Counted from the first letter of the stretch, positions 23,495 to 32,592 are shown. The stretch: 33,835 nt of DNA from Methanobacteriota archaeon (GCA_023436175.1 JAEZKE010000007.1:1-33835); one strand, 5' to 3'. The notes: generated from the letters alone by a model not told the origin. Numbers and translations: made by a program.

Positions 23495-24742
23495 TTAATC
23501 TAAACTCCTTGCAGCCATTTCACCGGCAAGATAGCCAGTTGAAAATGCCTCCTGCAAGTTATATCCTCCGCTTGGAGCGCAGAAATCTATAATTTCTCCT
23601 GCAAAATAAATTCCAGACATTACTTTTGATTCCATTGTCTGAGGATCGATTTCTTTTCTTGATACCCCGCCGCATGTAACCATGGCCTTTTCAATGGGCA
23701 GCGACCCAGTTACTGTTAAAGGAAATGCCTTGAGCAAGCTTACAATTTTATTTCGTTCCCCTTTATTAACCTGATTCACTTTTTTCTTTGGATTTATACC
23801 CAGTAGCTCGGTAAATATTGGAATCATCCTATTTGGCATGAAAAGTTTCATGAGGTTCTTGAATTCAGTCTTACTCCTGTTTTCAAATTCATCCATCAGT
23901 TTTTTCTGAAGTTCCTGATCTGTCATTTCCGGCTTAAGATCAATGAAGAGGTTCACAGTTTTATTTTTCTCAAGAATTTTAATTATTTGGCTGCTTATGT
24001 CTAAAACTAAAGGGCCAGATATTCCAAAATGCGTAAAAATCAAATTTCCACTATCTGAAACCAGTTTCTTTTTTCCATACTTAAAAGTAAGGCGTGCATT
24101 TTCAAGGGATATTCCCTGCAACTCTTTAACATAATGTTCAGCAACTTTTAGAGGGACAATTCCAGGTATTAAAGGTGTTACTTTATGGCCAACTTTCTGG
24201 GCAACGTTAAATCCGTCTCCTGTAGAACCTGTTGCCGGATACGAAATACCTCCAGTAGCCAGTATAACCTTTCTTGTGGCCATATAATTATCATTTCCAA
24301 GATCAAGACTAAAATAATCTTTTTTATTTTTAATTTTTACAAGCCGTGTGTTGTAGTTTATTTTAACCCTGTTTTGGGACATATATTCTTTTAAAACCTT
24401 TATAACAGATCTGGATTTGTCTGTAACTGGAAAAACTCTTCCATTTTCCTCCGTCTTAAATTTAAGTCCCTTAGCCTCAAAAAAAGTCATTAATCTTCTA
24501 TTGGAAAGGGCTGCAAATGCCGATCTAAAAAAAGCTCCTTTTTTACCGAATTTTTCCGCAAATGTATTTAATGATGCATTATTTGTAATGTTACACCTGC
24601 TGCTACCTGTAATTTTAAGTTTTTTACCTATTGTATCGTTTTTCTCTATTAACATCACATTTTTACCAAGCTGTCCTGCCCTTATTGCAGCCATCATTCC
24701 CGCGGGTCCTGCACCAACCACCACTACATCATAAAGTTTCAT
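23495..24742 (-). CDS. FAD-dependent oxidoreductase, HI0933/YhiN (BaiN-like) family
   Basis: 415 residues. The dinucleotide-binding motif GAGPAGMMAA starts at residue 9, followed by EKNDTIGKKLKITGSSRCNITN, the diagnostic segment of the HI0933 family, then ENGRVFPVTDKS, ATGGISYPATGSTGDG, and near the end TCGGVSRKEIDPQTMESK and CAPSGGYNLQEAFSTGYLAG, which closes the FAD site. Length is normal. Start supported by GGAG. These flavoproteins are widespread and mostly uncharacterised; some gut bacterial members reduce bile acid intermediates, which has no bearing here. Substrate unknown. Confidence 0.92.
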   Translation of the reverse strand: MKLYDVVVVGAGPAGMMAAIRAGQLGKNVMLIEKNDTIGKKLKITGSSRCNITNNASLNTFAEKFGKKGAFFRSAFAALSNRRLMTFFEAKGLKFKTEENGRVFPVTDKSRSVIKVLKEYMSQNRVKINYNTRLVKIKNKKDYFSLDLGNDNYMATRKVILATGGISYPATGSTGDGFNVAQKVGHKVTPLIPGIVPLKVAEHYVKELQGISLENARLTFKYGKKKLVSDSGNLIFTHFGISGPLVLDISSQIIKILEKNKTVNLFIDLKPEMTDQELQKKLMDEFENRSKTEFKNLMKLFMPNRMIPIFTELLGINPKKKVNQVNKGERNKIVSLLKAFPLTVTGSLPIEKAMVTCGGVSRKEIDPQTMESKVMSGIYFAGEIIDFCAPSGGYNLQEAFSTGYLAGEMAARSLD

Positions 24743-25438
24743 AAGTTTTCTCCAGTTGTTTAAATTATATTAAAAATAAAGTTACTTTTAAGTCAAAATT
24801 TACTATTATATCTCCAACAATATTTTTGTTAATTCCATAATCCATATATCAGTACATAAATAAAAACATTTGATGAAAAATCTGATAAATGGTCTGCAGA
24901 TTTAAATTTTGAAAGACGAACTGTTAATATATCCATATCGTTTTGAAATCATGGTAAAATAATTAATTATAACTGTAAATGTCTAAAAGTGTAATTAATA
25001 AATTTTTTATATATTAAATAGATTTAATCTCATCATTTTACAATAATATCATTAGAATGTAGTTTTTAACCGTATAAATTGAGAATAGAGTCCTATTCAA
25101 AACTTTTTGTGCATTATATATATTTTAATCCATTTTTACATTATGATGAATACGGCTTTAATTGAAATTTAATACTATCATAACATATTATGGTCAAATT
25201 TTGGCATCATCTTATATAATATGAAAATAAATGACTAATTCATTGGAGTGATGTTTTTACAGCATCAACTTACACCAATATCCATGTACATATGACTCAA
25301 TTGTATTGCAATACTATTTAAAACTACTGTGGATGATTGATACATAGTATATTGTAAATCAAACGTATATCTCAAGACCTATACGTCTAATTGTATTGTA
25401 ATATTCATTTAAAACAAATTAAACTCATGAGGATCAAT
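24743..25438. promoter_or_regulatory. Long upstream region of aglB
   Basis: About 700 nt without a convincing gene. TATA-like CTTATATAAT lies at 25211-25220, and two further promoter-like copies lie at 25299-25324 and 25389-25415 (listed separately). Several starts and leader lengths are therefore possible for aglB. The left 450 nt is plain AT-rich DNA. Confidence 0.4.
25299..25415 (+). repeat. Two direct copies of a palindrome plus TATA-like box before aglB
   Basis: AATTGTATTGCAATA...ATTTAAAAC (25299-25324) and AATTGTATTGTAATA...ATTTAAAAC (25389-25415), 90 nt apart. The first contains the perfect palindrome GTATTGCAATAC (25303-25314); the second has GTATTGTAATAT. Each palindrome precedes ATTTAAAA, which can act as a TATA box; from the second copy transcription would begin about at the aglB ATG. 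Looks like tandem promoters with operator half-sites; this is inference. Confidence 0.5.
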
Positions 25439-27862
25439 ATGAATACAAAAATATTATTATCTAAATATAAACCTATAATTATTATAGTTTTATTGTTTAT
25501 TTTAGCATTTAGCCTAAGGGCAGATGCAGTTAATATAAGTGGAGTGCCTCAAAACTATACTTCATTATTTGAAGACCAAAATGGACTTCCATATTTCAGT
25601 GAAATGGACTCCTACTACAACTACAGGATGACAGAAGATTATCTTAACCACGGTTATCTTGGGGATACCATACAAAATGGGACTCCATGGGATCTTCACT
25701 CGTACTATCCATCAGGTAGATCAGCGGAGTATTCGCCACTTATTATTTATATTACTGCCTTTACCTATAAATTAGTGAATTCCTTTGCAAACGTGCCATT
25801 AAATGAAGTTGCCATCTGGCTAGCTCCATTTATAGCTTCTCTTGCAGTCATTCCAGCATACCTCTTTGTAAGAAGACTTACCAATGACTATGGAGGAATA
25901 GTGGCAGGAATTTTAATTAGTCTAGCACCATGGTATTTCGCCCATACATTTGCAGGATTCTTTGATACAGACATGTTTAACATGATCTTTCCGATCATGA
26001 TCATAGGATTCTTTGTTATAAGCATGCTTGCAAAGAATATCAAGACCAGATCGATTTATGTAGCATTATCTGTCATTTCATTGCTTGTTTATTCAATGGC
26101 CTGGGAAGGCTGGTGGATAATGTTCTATTTAGTTATCGGTGTAGCAGTTCTGTATCTCTTAGCTTCAAATTACCTGTTTAAAATGAAAACCATCAAACCA
26201 TTTAAAGAGTACCCTGATAAAACTAAATGGCTTTTAGATCAGCCCATAATATTTCCACTACTTGTATTTGCAGTTGCAAGTATCATTTTACTGAGCATTT
26301 ATTTAGGACCTTCAGGATTTATAGGTGGTTTAGAAGGTCCAATCGGAGCTTCTCAATTACATTCCGCTGTCGCAGGTACCTCCTACCCAAATATTTACAC
26401 ATCAGTGGGAGAGATGCAGGTACCAACAATTGAAAGCGTTGTAAGTTACGTTGGAGGAATTATACCATTTGTGTTGGGTATTTTAGTTGTTCCGCTGTTA
26501 CTCTGGAAATTAAAACCAGAAGGAACTAAAAAAGAAAAAAATACACAACAAGCACCAAAAAGAAAAAGCAAACCCCGAAGAAAAGCTAAAAAAGCTAAAA
26601 CAGAAATTGTAGAAGAAACGGTGAAAAGCAGTATTATTACAGATCCTCAGGTACTGGAAAATAAGAAACACCACCTTTTATACGCGGTTCTATTTGCGGT
26701 CTGGATTATAGGTGCCGGCCTTATGTTAACACAAGGGTCAAGATTCATCGAACAATTTTCACTCCCAATAGCTTTAGGTGCAGGAGTCTTTGTAGGTTTG
26801 ATTATTCCTTACATCAAAGAACATGTGAAAGATGTTAAATACTGCACATTAGCAGTTGTGATCTTAGTTGCAGCTGTAGCGTATTCTCCAGTATATGGAG
26901 CATACAGCACTGCAAGTTCAGTAGTTCCAGGTACAGATGATTCAATGTACAACTCATTAACCTGGATTGAGAACAATACATCTCCAAACACAGTACTAAC
27001 TTCATGGTGGGACTTTGGCCATATGTTTACAGCAGTAGCAGATAGGCCAGTTACATTCGATGGAGGGTCTCAAAACACGCCGCGTGCCTACTGGGTTGGA
27101 AAAGCATTAACAACGAGTGACGAGAGCCTTTCTGCAGGAATATTCAGAATGCTGACATCAAGCGGTGACCAGGGCTATTCAACACTTGAAAATTACACCC
27201 ACAATACAGGTAAAAGCGTTGAAATATTGGACAAAATTCTGCCAGTTGATAAACAGGCTGCCCAAACCATATTGACAACCCAATATAATTTAACTCCTGA
27301 TCAGGCTCAAAATGTGTTACAATACACGCATCCAGCTAATCCAGCTCCACATCAACTTATATTAAGTACTGATATGGTTGGTAAAGCAGGTGTATGGTCT
27401 GGATTTGGAAGCTGGGATTTCCAAAATGGTACTGGGCAGGGTTACAGTTACGCTGCACAGCAGGCAACCACTCAACAGGTTAACGGTACAACTGTAATTG
27501 GAGCTGCACTTTCATCTACAGCTGCCGTTGTTGCGCAGATAAATGGAACCAAAATAGCTGCAGGTCTCCAGTATCAACAAAATAATCAAACTCAAATAAT
27601 GGAGCCTCACAAGTTAATTGTGGTTCAAAACGGCAAGGTTGCAATGAACCAGATAGTTTCCAATGATAGTCAGTTCAGTATACTTGTTATAAACCAGAAT
27701 AACACGTACATCATGGTTCTAATGAATAAAGAACTGGAAGATTCCATGTTTACAAAGATGTTCTTTGAAAATGGAGCAGGTTTAAGCAAATTTAAGCTTG
27801 TGCATTCAGAAGGGGACATGCTTGATCCATATGGAACAAGTGTCTGGAACGTGACTTCATAG
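25439..27862 (+). CDS. aglB: Dolichyl-phosphooligosaccharide--protein glycosyltransferase AglB (Stt3)
   Basis: 807 residues from the ATG at 25439, which has GAGG 6 nt upstream; a longer frame from TTG at 25391 lacks a ribosome site and precedes the signal-anchor helix. The N-terminal half has about a dozen membrane helices with the two acidic loop motifs: Asp57 in SEMDSYY and Asp176-Thr-Asp178 in FFDTDMFN. The catalytic WWDFG is at 523-527 (SWWDFGHMF), heading the soluble external domain. AglB moves the lipid-linked glycan to Asn in N-x-S/T of exported proteins. A Lys/Arg-rich insertion (about 361-397) sits between helices on the predicted cytoplasmic side. Single-gene unit, ending in a strong terminator. 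Confidence 0.96.
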   Translation: MNTKILLSKYKPIIIIVLLFILAFSLRADAVNISGVPQNYTSLFEDQNGLPYFSEMDSYYNYRMTEDYLNHGYLGDTIQNGTPWDLHSYYPSGRSAEYSPLIIYITAFTYKLVNSFANVPLNEVAIWLAPFIASLAVIPAYLFVRRLTNDYGGIVAGILISLAPWYFAHTFAGFFDTDMFNMIFPIMIIGFFVISMLAKNIKTRSIYVALSVISLLVYSMAWEGWWIMFYLVIGVAVLYLLASNYLFKMKTIKPFKEYPDKTKWLLDQPIIFPLLVFAVASIILLSIYLGPSGFIGGLEGPIGASQLHSAVAGTSYPNIYTSVGEMQVPTIESVVSYVGGIIPFVLGILVVPLLLWKLKPEGTKKEKNTQQAPKRKSKPRRKAKKAKTEIVEETVKSSIITDPQVLENKKHHLLYAVLFAVWIIGAGLMLTQGSRFIEQFSLPIALGAGVFVGLIIPYIKEHVKDVKYCTLAVVILVAAVAYSPVYGAYSTASSVVPGTDDSMYNSLTWIENNTSPNTVLTSWWDFGHMFTAVADRPVTFDGGSQNTPRAYWVGKALTTSDESLSAGIFRMLTSSGDQGYSTLENYTHNTGKSVEILDKILPVDKQAAQTILTTQYNLTPDQAQNVLQYTHPANPAPHQLILSTDMVGKAGVWSGFGSWDFQNGTGQGYSYAAQQATTQQVNGTTVIGAALSSTAAVVAQINGTKIAAGLQYQQNNQTQIMEPHKLIVVQNGKVAMNQIVSNDSQFSILVINQNNTYIMVLMNKELEDSMFTKMFFENGAGLSKFKLVHSEGDMLDPYGTSVWNVTS

Positions 27863-27887
27863 ATTCCAAATGGAATCTATTTTTTTT
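27860..27887 (+). terminator. Stem-loop plus T-run terminator of aglB
   Basis: TAGATTCCA-AA-TGGAATCTA, 9-bp arms starting at the stop codon itself, followed by eight T. The shape is that of a bacterial intrinsic terminator, less usual in archaea, where a T-run alone often suffices. Confidence 0.75.
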
Positions 27888-28079
27888 ATTTTTTAAAGGA
27901 TATTTCTCATTTTGTGACTTCTACAATTCTATATGATGGCCTTTTCTAGAAATTAAGTAAAATGTAAAAAAGCATCATTATTCTATTAATAAATAAACTA
28001 GCCAATTCGTTAATTTACTCATCACTCAAAATAAAGCCAGTAAGATAACTTATTGATAATTATTGATAGATATACGTAC

Positions 28080-28433
28080 ATGAAGTTTGATCTATCTTCT
28101 GTAGTAATAGGAAGTATTGCAGGAGGTTTTTTCTCACTTATATCTACATATATCAATTTTTCAGGATTTGGAATACTCCTATCCAACGTTGTAGCTGGAT
28201 TTGCTGCAGTATATGTTAGCAAGGCTAAAGAAGAATATATGCTGATTGGAGGAGTAAGTGGGATCCTTTCAAGCGTTATAATGTTAATAATTTCGTTTTT
28301 ACTGCCATTTACCCCGCTTGGATTCAGTAATTTAACTGTTTTTGGAGTTGTATCGGTTGCAATTTCTATAAGTGGTGGTGGGTTTATTCTTGGAATGATT
28401 GGAGGGGCGATTTCGAAAAAAGTGAGTAGTTAA
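28080..28433 (+). CDS. Small membrane protein, DUF5518-like
   Basis: 117 residues from ATG at 28080 (MKFDLSSVVIGSIAGG); the frame extends nine codons upstream to a TTG without support. Four hydrophobic segments: 7-24, 28-45, 52-78 and 86-110, separated by short loops, with Gly-rich turns (SIAGGFFS, GGVSGILSS, SGGGFILGMIGGAIS). The Gly-rich start and end resemble the DUF5518 proteins common in Methanobacteria; this is from memory. No ribosome site is seen; a GATATAC box close to the start is too near for a normal TATA. Function unknown. Confidence 0.65.
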   Translation: MKFDLSSVVIGSIAGGFFSLISTYINFSGFGILLSNVVAGFAAVYVSKAKEEYMLIGGVSGILSSVIMLIISFLLPFTPLGFSNLTVFGVVSVAISISGGGFILGMIGGAISKKVSS

Positions 28434-28485
28434 AATAATTTTAAAATCTTTTCTTTTAATTCATAATGTTTCAGCTTACTACTTA

Positions 28486-28507
28486 GCCGCCAGCGACAGC
28501 CGGCGGC
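28486..28507. repeat. GC-rich hairpin
   Basis: GCCGCC and GGCGGC (6-bp arms, 10-nt loop) form a 22-nt block that is almost all G and C, apart from a few A, in surroundings near 30% GC. It lies 50 nt after the membrane gene and 50 nt before the end of the convergent pseudogene, so it could end transcription from either side, or be a foreign fragment. Confidence 0.5.
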
Positions 28508-28559
28508 GTAATGGATAAAAACGTAGGAAGTTATGTAGATATTTAAATAAATTAATTTT

Positions 28560-29410
28560 TCAATCAGGCATGTAAAATAAAGCCAATGATCTAGCTATGT
28601 ATATGTAAAGATATGGAATTAAAGTTAATGAAAGTAGCAATCCCACGATAATTTCTATAACATTAACGTGAATTAAACTAAAAATGTAAACTATAATATT
28701 TTCTACATAAACAGAGCTAAAAATAGAATTCCAGTCGCTGTGTACCATTTTATTAGATTAATCCGCCTATGCTTCTAATCTCATCAATTATTTCACGAAA
28801 TCTAAATGCTGATTTAAATTCACCTTCATAGTAAGCCATATTCGCTATTGCTACTAAAAACAGTGGTATGACCACAATTACATAAATGAAAGGAATAACT
28901 GAGCCAAATAAATTGTATAAAATCACTGCAAAATTTAAGATTCCAGACCATATTATTGATCCTATTAAATTAACAAATAAATCCAATGGAGTTGGACCCA
29001 TACTCCCTAAAACAGATAAAAACACTGACCCAAAGAATGTCAAATCTGACCCAAAAAATAAAGGTAAAAAGAATAATATAACCATAATCGGAAGAATTAA
29101 ATAAACAATAAATGCTATAAACACCTTGGCACCATCAATACCCATATCAACCCAATTATTAAATTCTGGAAGTCTTATTTTACCATCCAAAGATGATTGA
29201 ATAATTCTAAACATATAGCCATTTACTAAAAAGCCAATTATGAACCCAATTCCAATTAAAAAAAAATATTATGTCGATGCTTGTTGTACCTAAAGACATA
29301 GCAACATTAGTTATACCGCTGCTAACTATAATAATTCCTAATATTATAATTTTCTTCCAATCTGAAAGAGGATAATTTACAGAATCTTTTATTATTTCTT
29401 TTATATCCAT
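28560..29410 (-). pseudogene. DUF4013-like membrane protein gene broken by two frameshifts
   Basis: Three frames join into one plausible protein. The first (from ATG 29410, after GGAGG, with MDIKEIIKDSVNYPLSDWKK and a hydrophobic helix) runs into a stop; the second reads LIGIGFIIGFLVNGYMFRIIQSS, LPEFNNWVDMGIDGAKVF, more helices and FRFREIIDEIRSIG before a stop at 28753; the third (28560-28748) supplies the last helices ending ARSLALFY. The opening and the YMFRIIQSS...LPEFNNW part are typical of DUF4013 membrane proteins. Frame 1 to 2 is lost in a run of nine A on the plus strand (29258-29266); with eight, the frame is intact. The second lesion is near 28750. A sequencing error or slippage could explain the first. 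Confidence 0.7.
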
Positions 29411-29673
29411 AATCTCCATATCCTCCTTTAATTTCATACCATATCAAATATATGATATTACTTTTATATAAATAGTAGTATCCTAAGAAAATAGAAAAAT
29501 TGTATTTATATTTTCTAGTTTTAAAATATTGTATAAATTAAAATGCATTCTTAGTAAATTTAAATAAGATTATAATTGATAAATCTAATTTTGCAAAAAA
29601 TAAGCATAATTCAAAGCTAACTGTTAGTTAAAAAAAGAAATTTTTTGATTTTGAAAAAGAAGAAAAAAATTAG

Positions 29674-30993
29674 TTAAGGAGTTAACCTTCTCCTATCCCT
29701 TGGGAACAGAACAGTTTCCCTTACGTTTTTAACTCCAGTGATACACATTGTAAACCTTTCAGCACCTAATCCCCAGCCAGCATGTGGCGGCATTCCGTAT
29801 TCAAATGCTGCAAGATATCTTTCAAATGAAGCAGGGTTTAATCCCTGTTTTTTAATCCTTTCAATTAAGATATCATGTATGTGTAACCTTTGAGCACCGG
29901 ATGATATTTCAAGGTCTTTATACATCAGGTCAAATGCACAGCTTTTTTCTGGATTTTCACTATTCGGCATTACATAGAATGGTTTTATATCAGTTGGCCA
30001 TCCTGTTATGAAGTAGTAATCATCCATATGTGCACCAATTGCTTTTTCAGCCGCCCGAGATAGGTCTTCACCATATTTCATGTTGACTCCTTTTGAATTT
30101 ACTATATCAACCACATCATCATAATCAATTCTATCAAATGGAGTTTCTGGCACTTCTAAATCTACCCCTAAAATTTTAAGCTCATCTTCACATTTTTCTG
30201 AAATATTTTTAAGAACGGTGTGCACCATCCCCTCAAGGATGTTCATTACATCTTTATCATTGCAGAAAGCTGCTTCAAGATCTATAGAGATTGCTTCGTT
30301 TAAATGCCTTAAAGTATCATGTTCTTCAGCTCTAAATATAGGTGCAATCTCAAATACTTTATCCAGTCCAGAAGCCATCATCATCTGTTTGTAAAGTTGA
30401 GGGCTCTGTCCGAGAAATGCTTCCTTTTCAAAATAGGTTATTGGGAAAAGTTCAGTTCCTCCTTCAGTTGCAGATGCAACAAGTTTAGGAGTGTTTATTT
30501 CTATAAATTCACCTTCTTCAAGGAAAGACCTGACAGAATGGAGCATCCTGCTTTTTATTTTAAATATAGCATTTACAGATGCTCTTCTCAGATCTACATA
30601 TCTTGAATCAAGACGGGTATCTATTTCTGCATGTACTTTTTCTGTTGTGTCCAGTGGAAGAGGTAATTTAGATTCATTGAGTAATTTCACTTCAGCAGGG
30701 ATAATTTCAAAGCCGCCTGGCGCTTTTGAAGAATCCTGCACAGTCCCTTTAACTGCTATTACTGATTCTCTCCTTAATTTTCTTATCTCTACAAGTAGTT
30801 CCTTTGTAATTTTTTTACTTGGAGCAGTAATCTGAATAAGTCCATCTCTGTCTCTTAGAAGGACAAATATTATTCCTCCAAGGTCTCTTATTTCATGAAT
30901 CCAACCCATAACTGTAACTTCTTCTCCGCTCAGCTCAGGGCTTATTCTTTTTGAATAATGAGTTCTTCTCCAATCTCCTAATGAGTCTGTCAA
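29674..30993 (-). CDS. aspS: Aspartyl-tRNA synthetase, probably non-discriminating
   Basis: 439 residues, archaeal class II synthetase. The OB-fold anticodon domain (VMGWIHEIRDLGG) is followed by motif 2 (FRAEEHDTLRHLNE) and motif 3 (GWGLGAERFTMCI), with SPQLYKQMMM and SSGAQRLH in the active site. The start is TTG at 30993: GAGGTGA is 5-6 nt upstream and the frame upstream is short and unsupported. At the two positions that separate discriminating enzymes (Trp26, Lys85 in Thermococcus) this protein has His33 and Pro92, as I recall for the relaxed Methanothermobacter enzyme. It would then form Asp-tRNA-Asn as well, for later amidation. GTTAA-CTCC-TTAAC overlapping the stop, then T-rich DNA, may terminate it. 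Confidence 0.96.
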   Translation of the reverse strand: MTDSLGDWRRTHYSKRISPELSGEEVTVMGWIHEIRDLGGIIFVLLRDRDGLIQITAPSKKITKELLVEIRKLRRESVIAVKGTVQDSSKAPGGFEIIPAEVKLLNESKLPLPLDTTEKVHAEIDTRLDSRYVDLRRASVNAIFKIKSRMLHSVRSFLEEGEFIEINTPKLVASATEGGTELFPITYFEKEAFLGQSPQLYKQMMMASGLDKVFEIAPIFRAEEHDTLRHLNEAISIDLEAAFCNDKDVMNILEGMVHTVLKNISEKCEDELKILGVDLEVPETPFDRIDYDDVVDIVNSKGVNMKYGEDLSRAAEKAIGAHMDDYYFITGWPTDIKPFYVMPNSENPEKSCAFDLMYKDLEISSGAQRLHIHDILIERIKKQGLNPASFERYLAAFEYGMPPHAGWGLGAERFTMCITGVKNVRETVLFPRDRRRLTP

Positions 30994-31114
30994 GTAATTC
31001 ACCTCTAAAATATAAATAATCAATATTGAATGTGTTTCATCATCTTTTTAGGAATCTATCATAATTAATTTGTCCAAACTCATGCTTATGATATACATGA
31101 GCTCACATTTATTG

Positions 31115-31147
31115 TCTAATCGCTTTAATGATTCTACATGGGCAATA
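31115..31147 (-). pseudogene. Ghost copy of the hisD 3' end
   Basis: Reads IAHVESLKRLD on the minus strand, matching FAHAESFKKRLD at the hisD C-terminus, with one codon deleted. The live counterpart is at 31206-31240, 91 nt away. It is a remnant of a short tandem duplication in the hisD-aspS gap (31024-31195). Confidence 0.7.
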
Positions 31148-31195
31148 CCCACATTACACCACTAAAACATTCTTTTTTTTCAATATTTTCAATAT

Positions 31196-32473
31196 TCAAT
31201 CTTCATCTAATCGCTTTTTAAATGATTCTGCATGGGCAAAAAGTCCTTCATGTTCTGCAAGGGTTATAACAACATCTTTTAAGCTGCGGACTCCTTCCTT
31301 TGAAAGCCGCTGTACAGTCGGTTTTTTAATAAATGAGTCTACCGAAAGCCCAGAATACATTCTTGCACACTTCGAAGTTGGAAGAACGTGATTTGTTCCA
31401 GAACCATAGTCACCAGCTGCAACTGGTGTTAACTCTCCTAAAAATATAGAACCTGCATTTCTGATATCTTTTAAAACATCTTCAGGATCTTCTGTCATAA
31501 TAATCAGGTGTTCTGGAGCGTAATCATTTGTAAACTCCACAGCTCCACTTAGAGAATCAGCAATTATTATTTTACCATACTTTTCAAGGGATTCCTCTAT
31601 TATTTTACTTCTTTGCATATATTTAATTTTTTCTAAAATATTATCATTTACCTTCTGGGCAATATCCTCTGATGTTGTAACAAGTGCACACGCGGCATTT
31701 GGATCATGTTCAGCTTGAGCTAACATATCATAAGCGATAAATTCTGCATTAGCAGATTCATCAGCTATTATAAGTACTTCAGAAGGTCCTGCTGGGAAAT
31801 CTATATCCACATCGCCATATACTAATTTTTTTGCAGCTGTAACAAATATGTTTCCAGGACCTACAATTTTATCAACCTTAGGAACACTTTCACTACCAAA
31901 TGCCATTGCTGCTATGGATTGAGCGCCCCCTATTTTATAAATCTCATCTGCACCTGCTATATCTGCTGCAACAAGTACTGCCTCATTTACACTGCCGTCA
32001 GGCATTGGAGGTGTACAGCAAATTACTTTACTAACACCTGCAATTTTTGCAGGAATGATTGTCATTAAAACTGACGAAGGATAAACAGCACGTCCTCCAG
32101 GAACATAACAACCTACGATCTCAATGGGACGAATTATCTGACCTGCAGTAATTCCCTTATCAACTTCTTCAAACCATTCTTCTGGTATTTGGGATTTATG
32201 AAATTTTTTGATATTTTTAGCAGCCTTTTTTAAGGCAGCTACTATTTTAGCATCTACTTTGTCGTAGCTCTCTTTAATTTCAGCTTCACTGACTTTAAGA
32301 TCATCTAGTTTAACGTTATCAAACTTTTCAGTATAAAATTTTAAAGATTTATCTCCACCATTCCGGACATTATGAAGTATGTCACTTACAATTTCAATCA
32401 CACTTTCTGCATCAATTTGCGAACGTTTAGTGAGTTTATTCTTCTCTGCGCTTTCAAGTTTCACGATCTCCAT
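31196..32473 (-). CDS. hisD: Histidinol dehydrogenase
   Basis: 425 residues. The family's hallmarks are present: CYVPGGRAVYPSSVLMTIIPA, KIGGAQSIAAMAFG, VDKIVGPGNIFVTAAKK, DFPAGPSEVLIIAD, MLAQAEHDPNA, and YAPEHLIIM with the catalytic Glu-His pair; GDYGSGTNHVLPT completes the zinc and substrate site. It oxidises L-histidinol to histidine in two NAD-dependent steps, the last of histidine synthesis, in the cytoplasm. ATG at 32473 has a weak AGG ribosome site. No other his gene lies near, so the pathway is scattered. A 15-nt palindrome lies between the TATA box and the start, suggesting repression. Downstream, the duplicated 3' end and aspS follow on the same strand. Confidence 0.97.
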   Translation of the reverse strand: MEIVKLESAEKNKLTKRSQIDAESVIEIVSDILHNVRNGGDKSLKFYTEKFDNVKLDDLKVSEAEIKESYDKVDAKIVAALKKAAKNIKKFHKSQIPEEWFEEVDKGITAGQIIRPIEIVGCYVPGGRAVYPSSVLMTIIPAKIAGVSKVICCTPPMPDGSVNEAVLVAADIAGADEIYKIGGAQSIAAMAFGSESVPKVDKIVGPGNIFVTAAKKLVYGDVDIDFPAGPSEVLIIADESANAEFIAYDMLAQAEHDPNAACALVTTSEDIAQKVNDNILEKIKYMQRSKIIEESLEKYGKIIIADSLSGAVEFTNDYAPEHLIIMTEDPEDVLKDIRNAGSIFLGELTPVAAGDYGSGTNHVLPTSKCARMYSGLSVDSFIKKPTVQRLSKEGVRSLKDVVITLAEHEGLFAHAESFKKRLDED

Positions 32474-32479
32474 CCTATC

Positions 32480-32494
32480 ACAAACTTAGTTTGT
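32480..32494 (-). promoter_or_regulatory. Operator-like palindrome at the hisD promoter
   Basis: ACAAACT-T-AGTTTGT, perfect 7-bp arms around one base, 7 nt before the hisD ATG. The TATA-like AATATTTAAATTC is at about 32501-32513, so transcription should begin near 32480, on the edge of the palindrome. A dimeric repressor binding here would block RNA polymerase. Confidence 0.5.
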
Positions 32495-32592
32495 TAAATT
32501 GAATTTAAATATTTGACTAAAGAGGACTGTTTTATTTAATAATTTAAAATATTTCTAAAATAGAATGATTAAAATTTAACTTATTTTTTAAA

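Noticed and set aside
25251..25295. 14-codon frame after GGAGTG upstream of aglB, as a leader peptide
   Set aside because: The ribosome site is too close to the ATG, and no rare or regulatory codon run is visible.
25391..25438. Extended AglB start at TTG
   Set aside because: No ribosome site, precedes the signal anchor, and overlaps the second promoter-like repeat.
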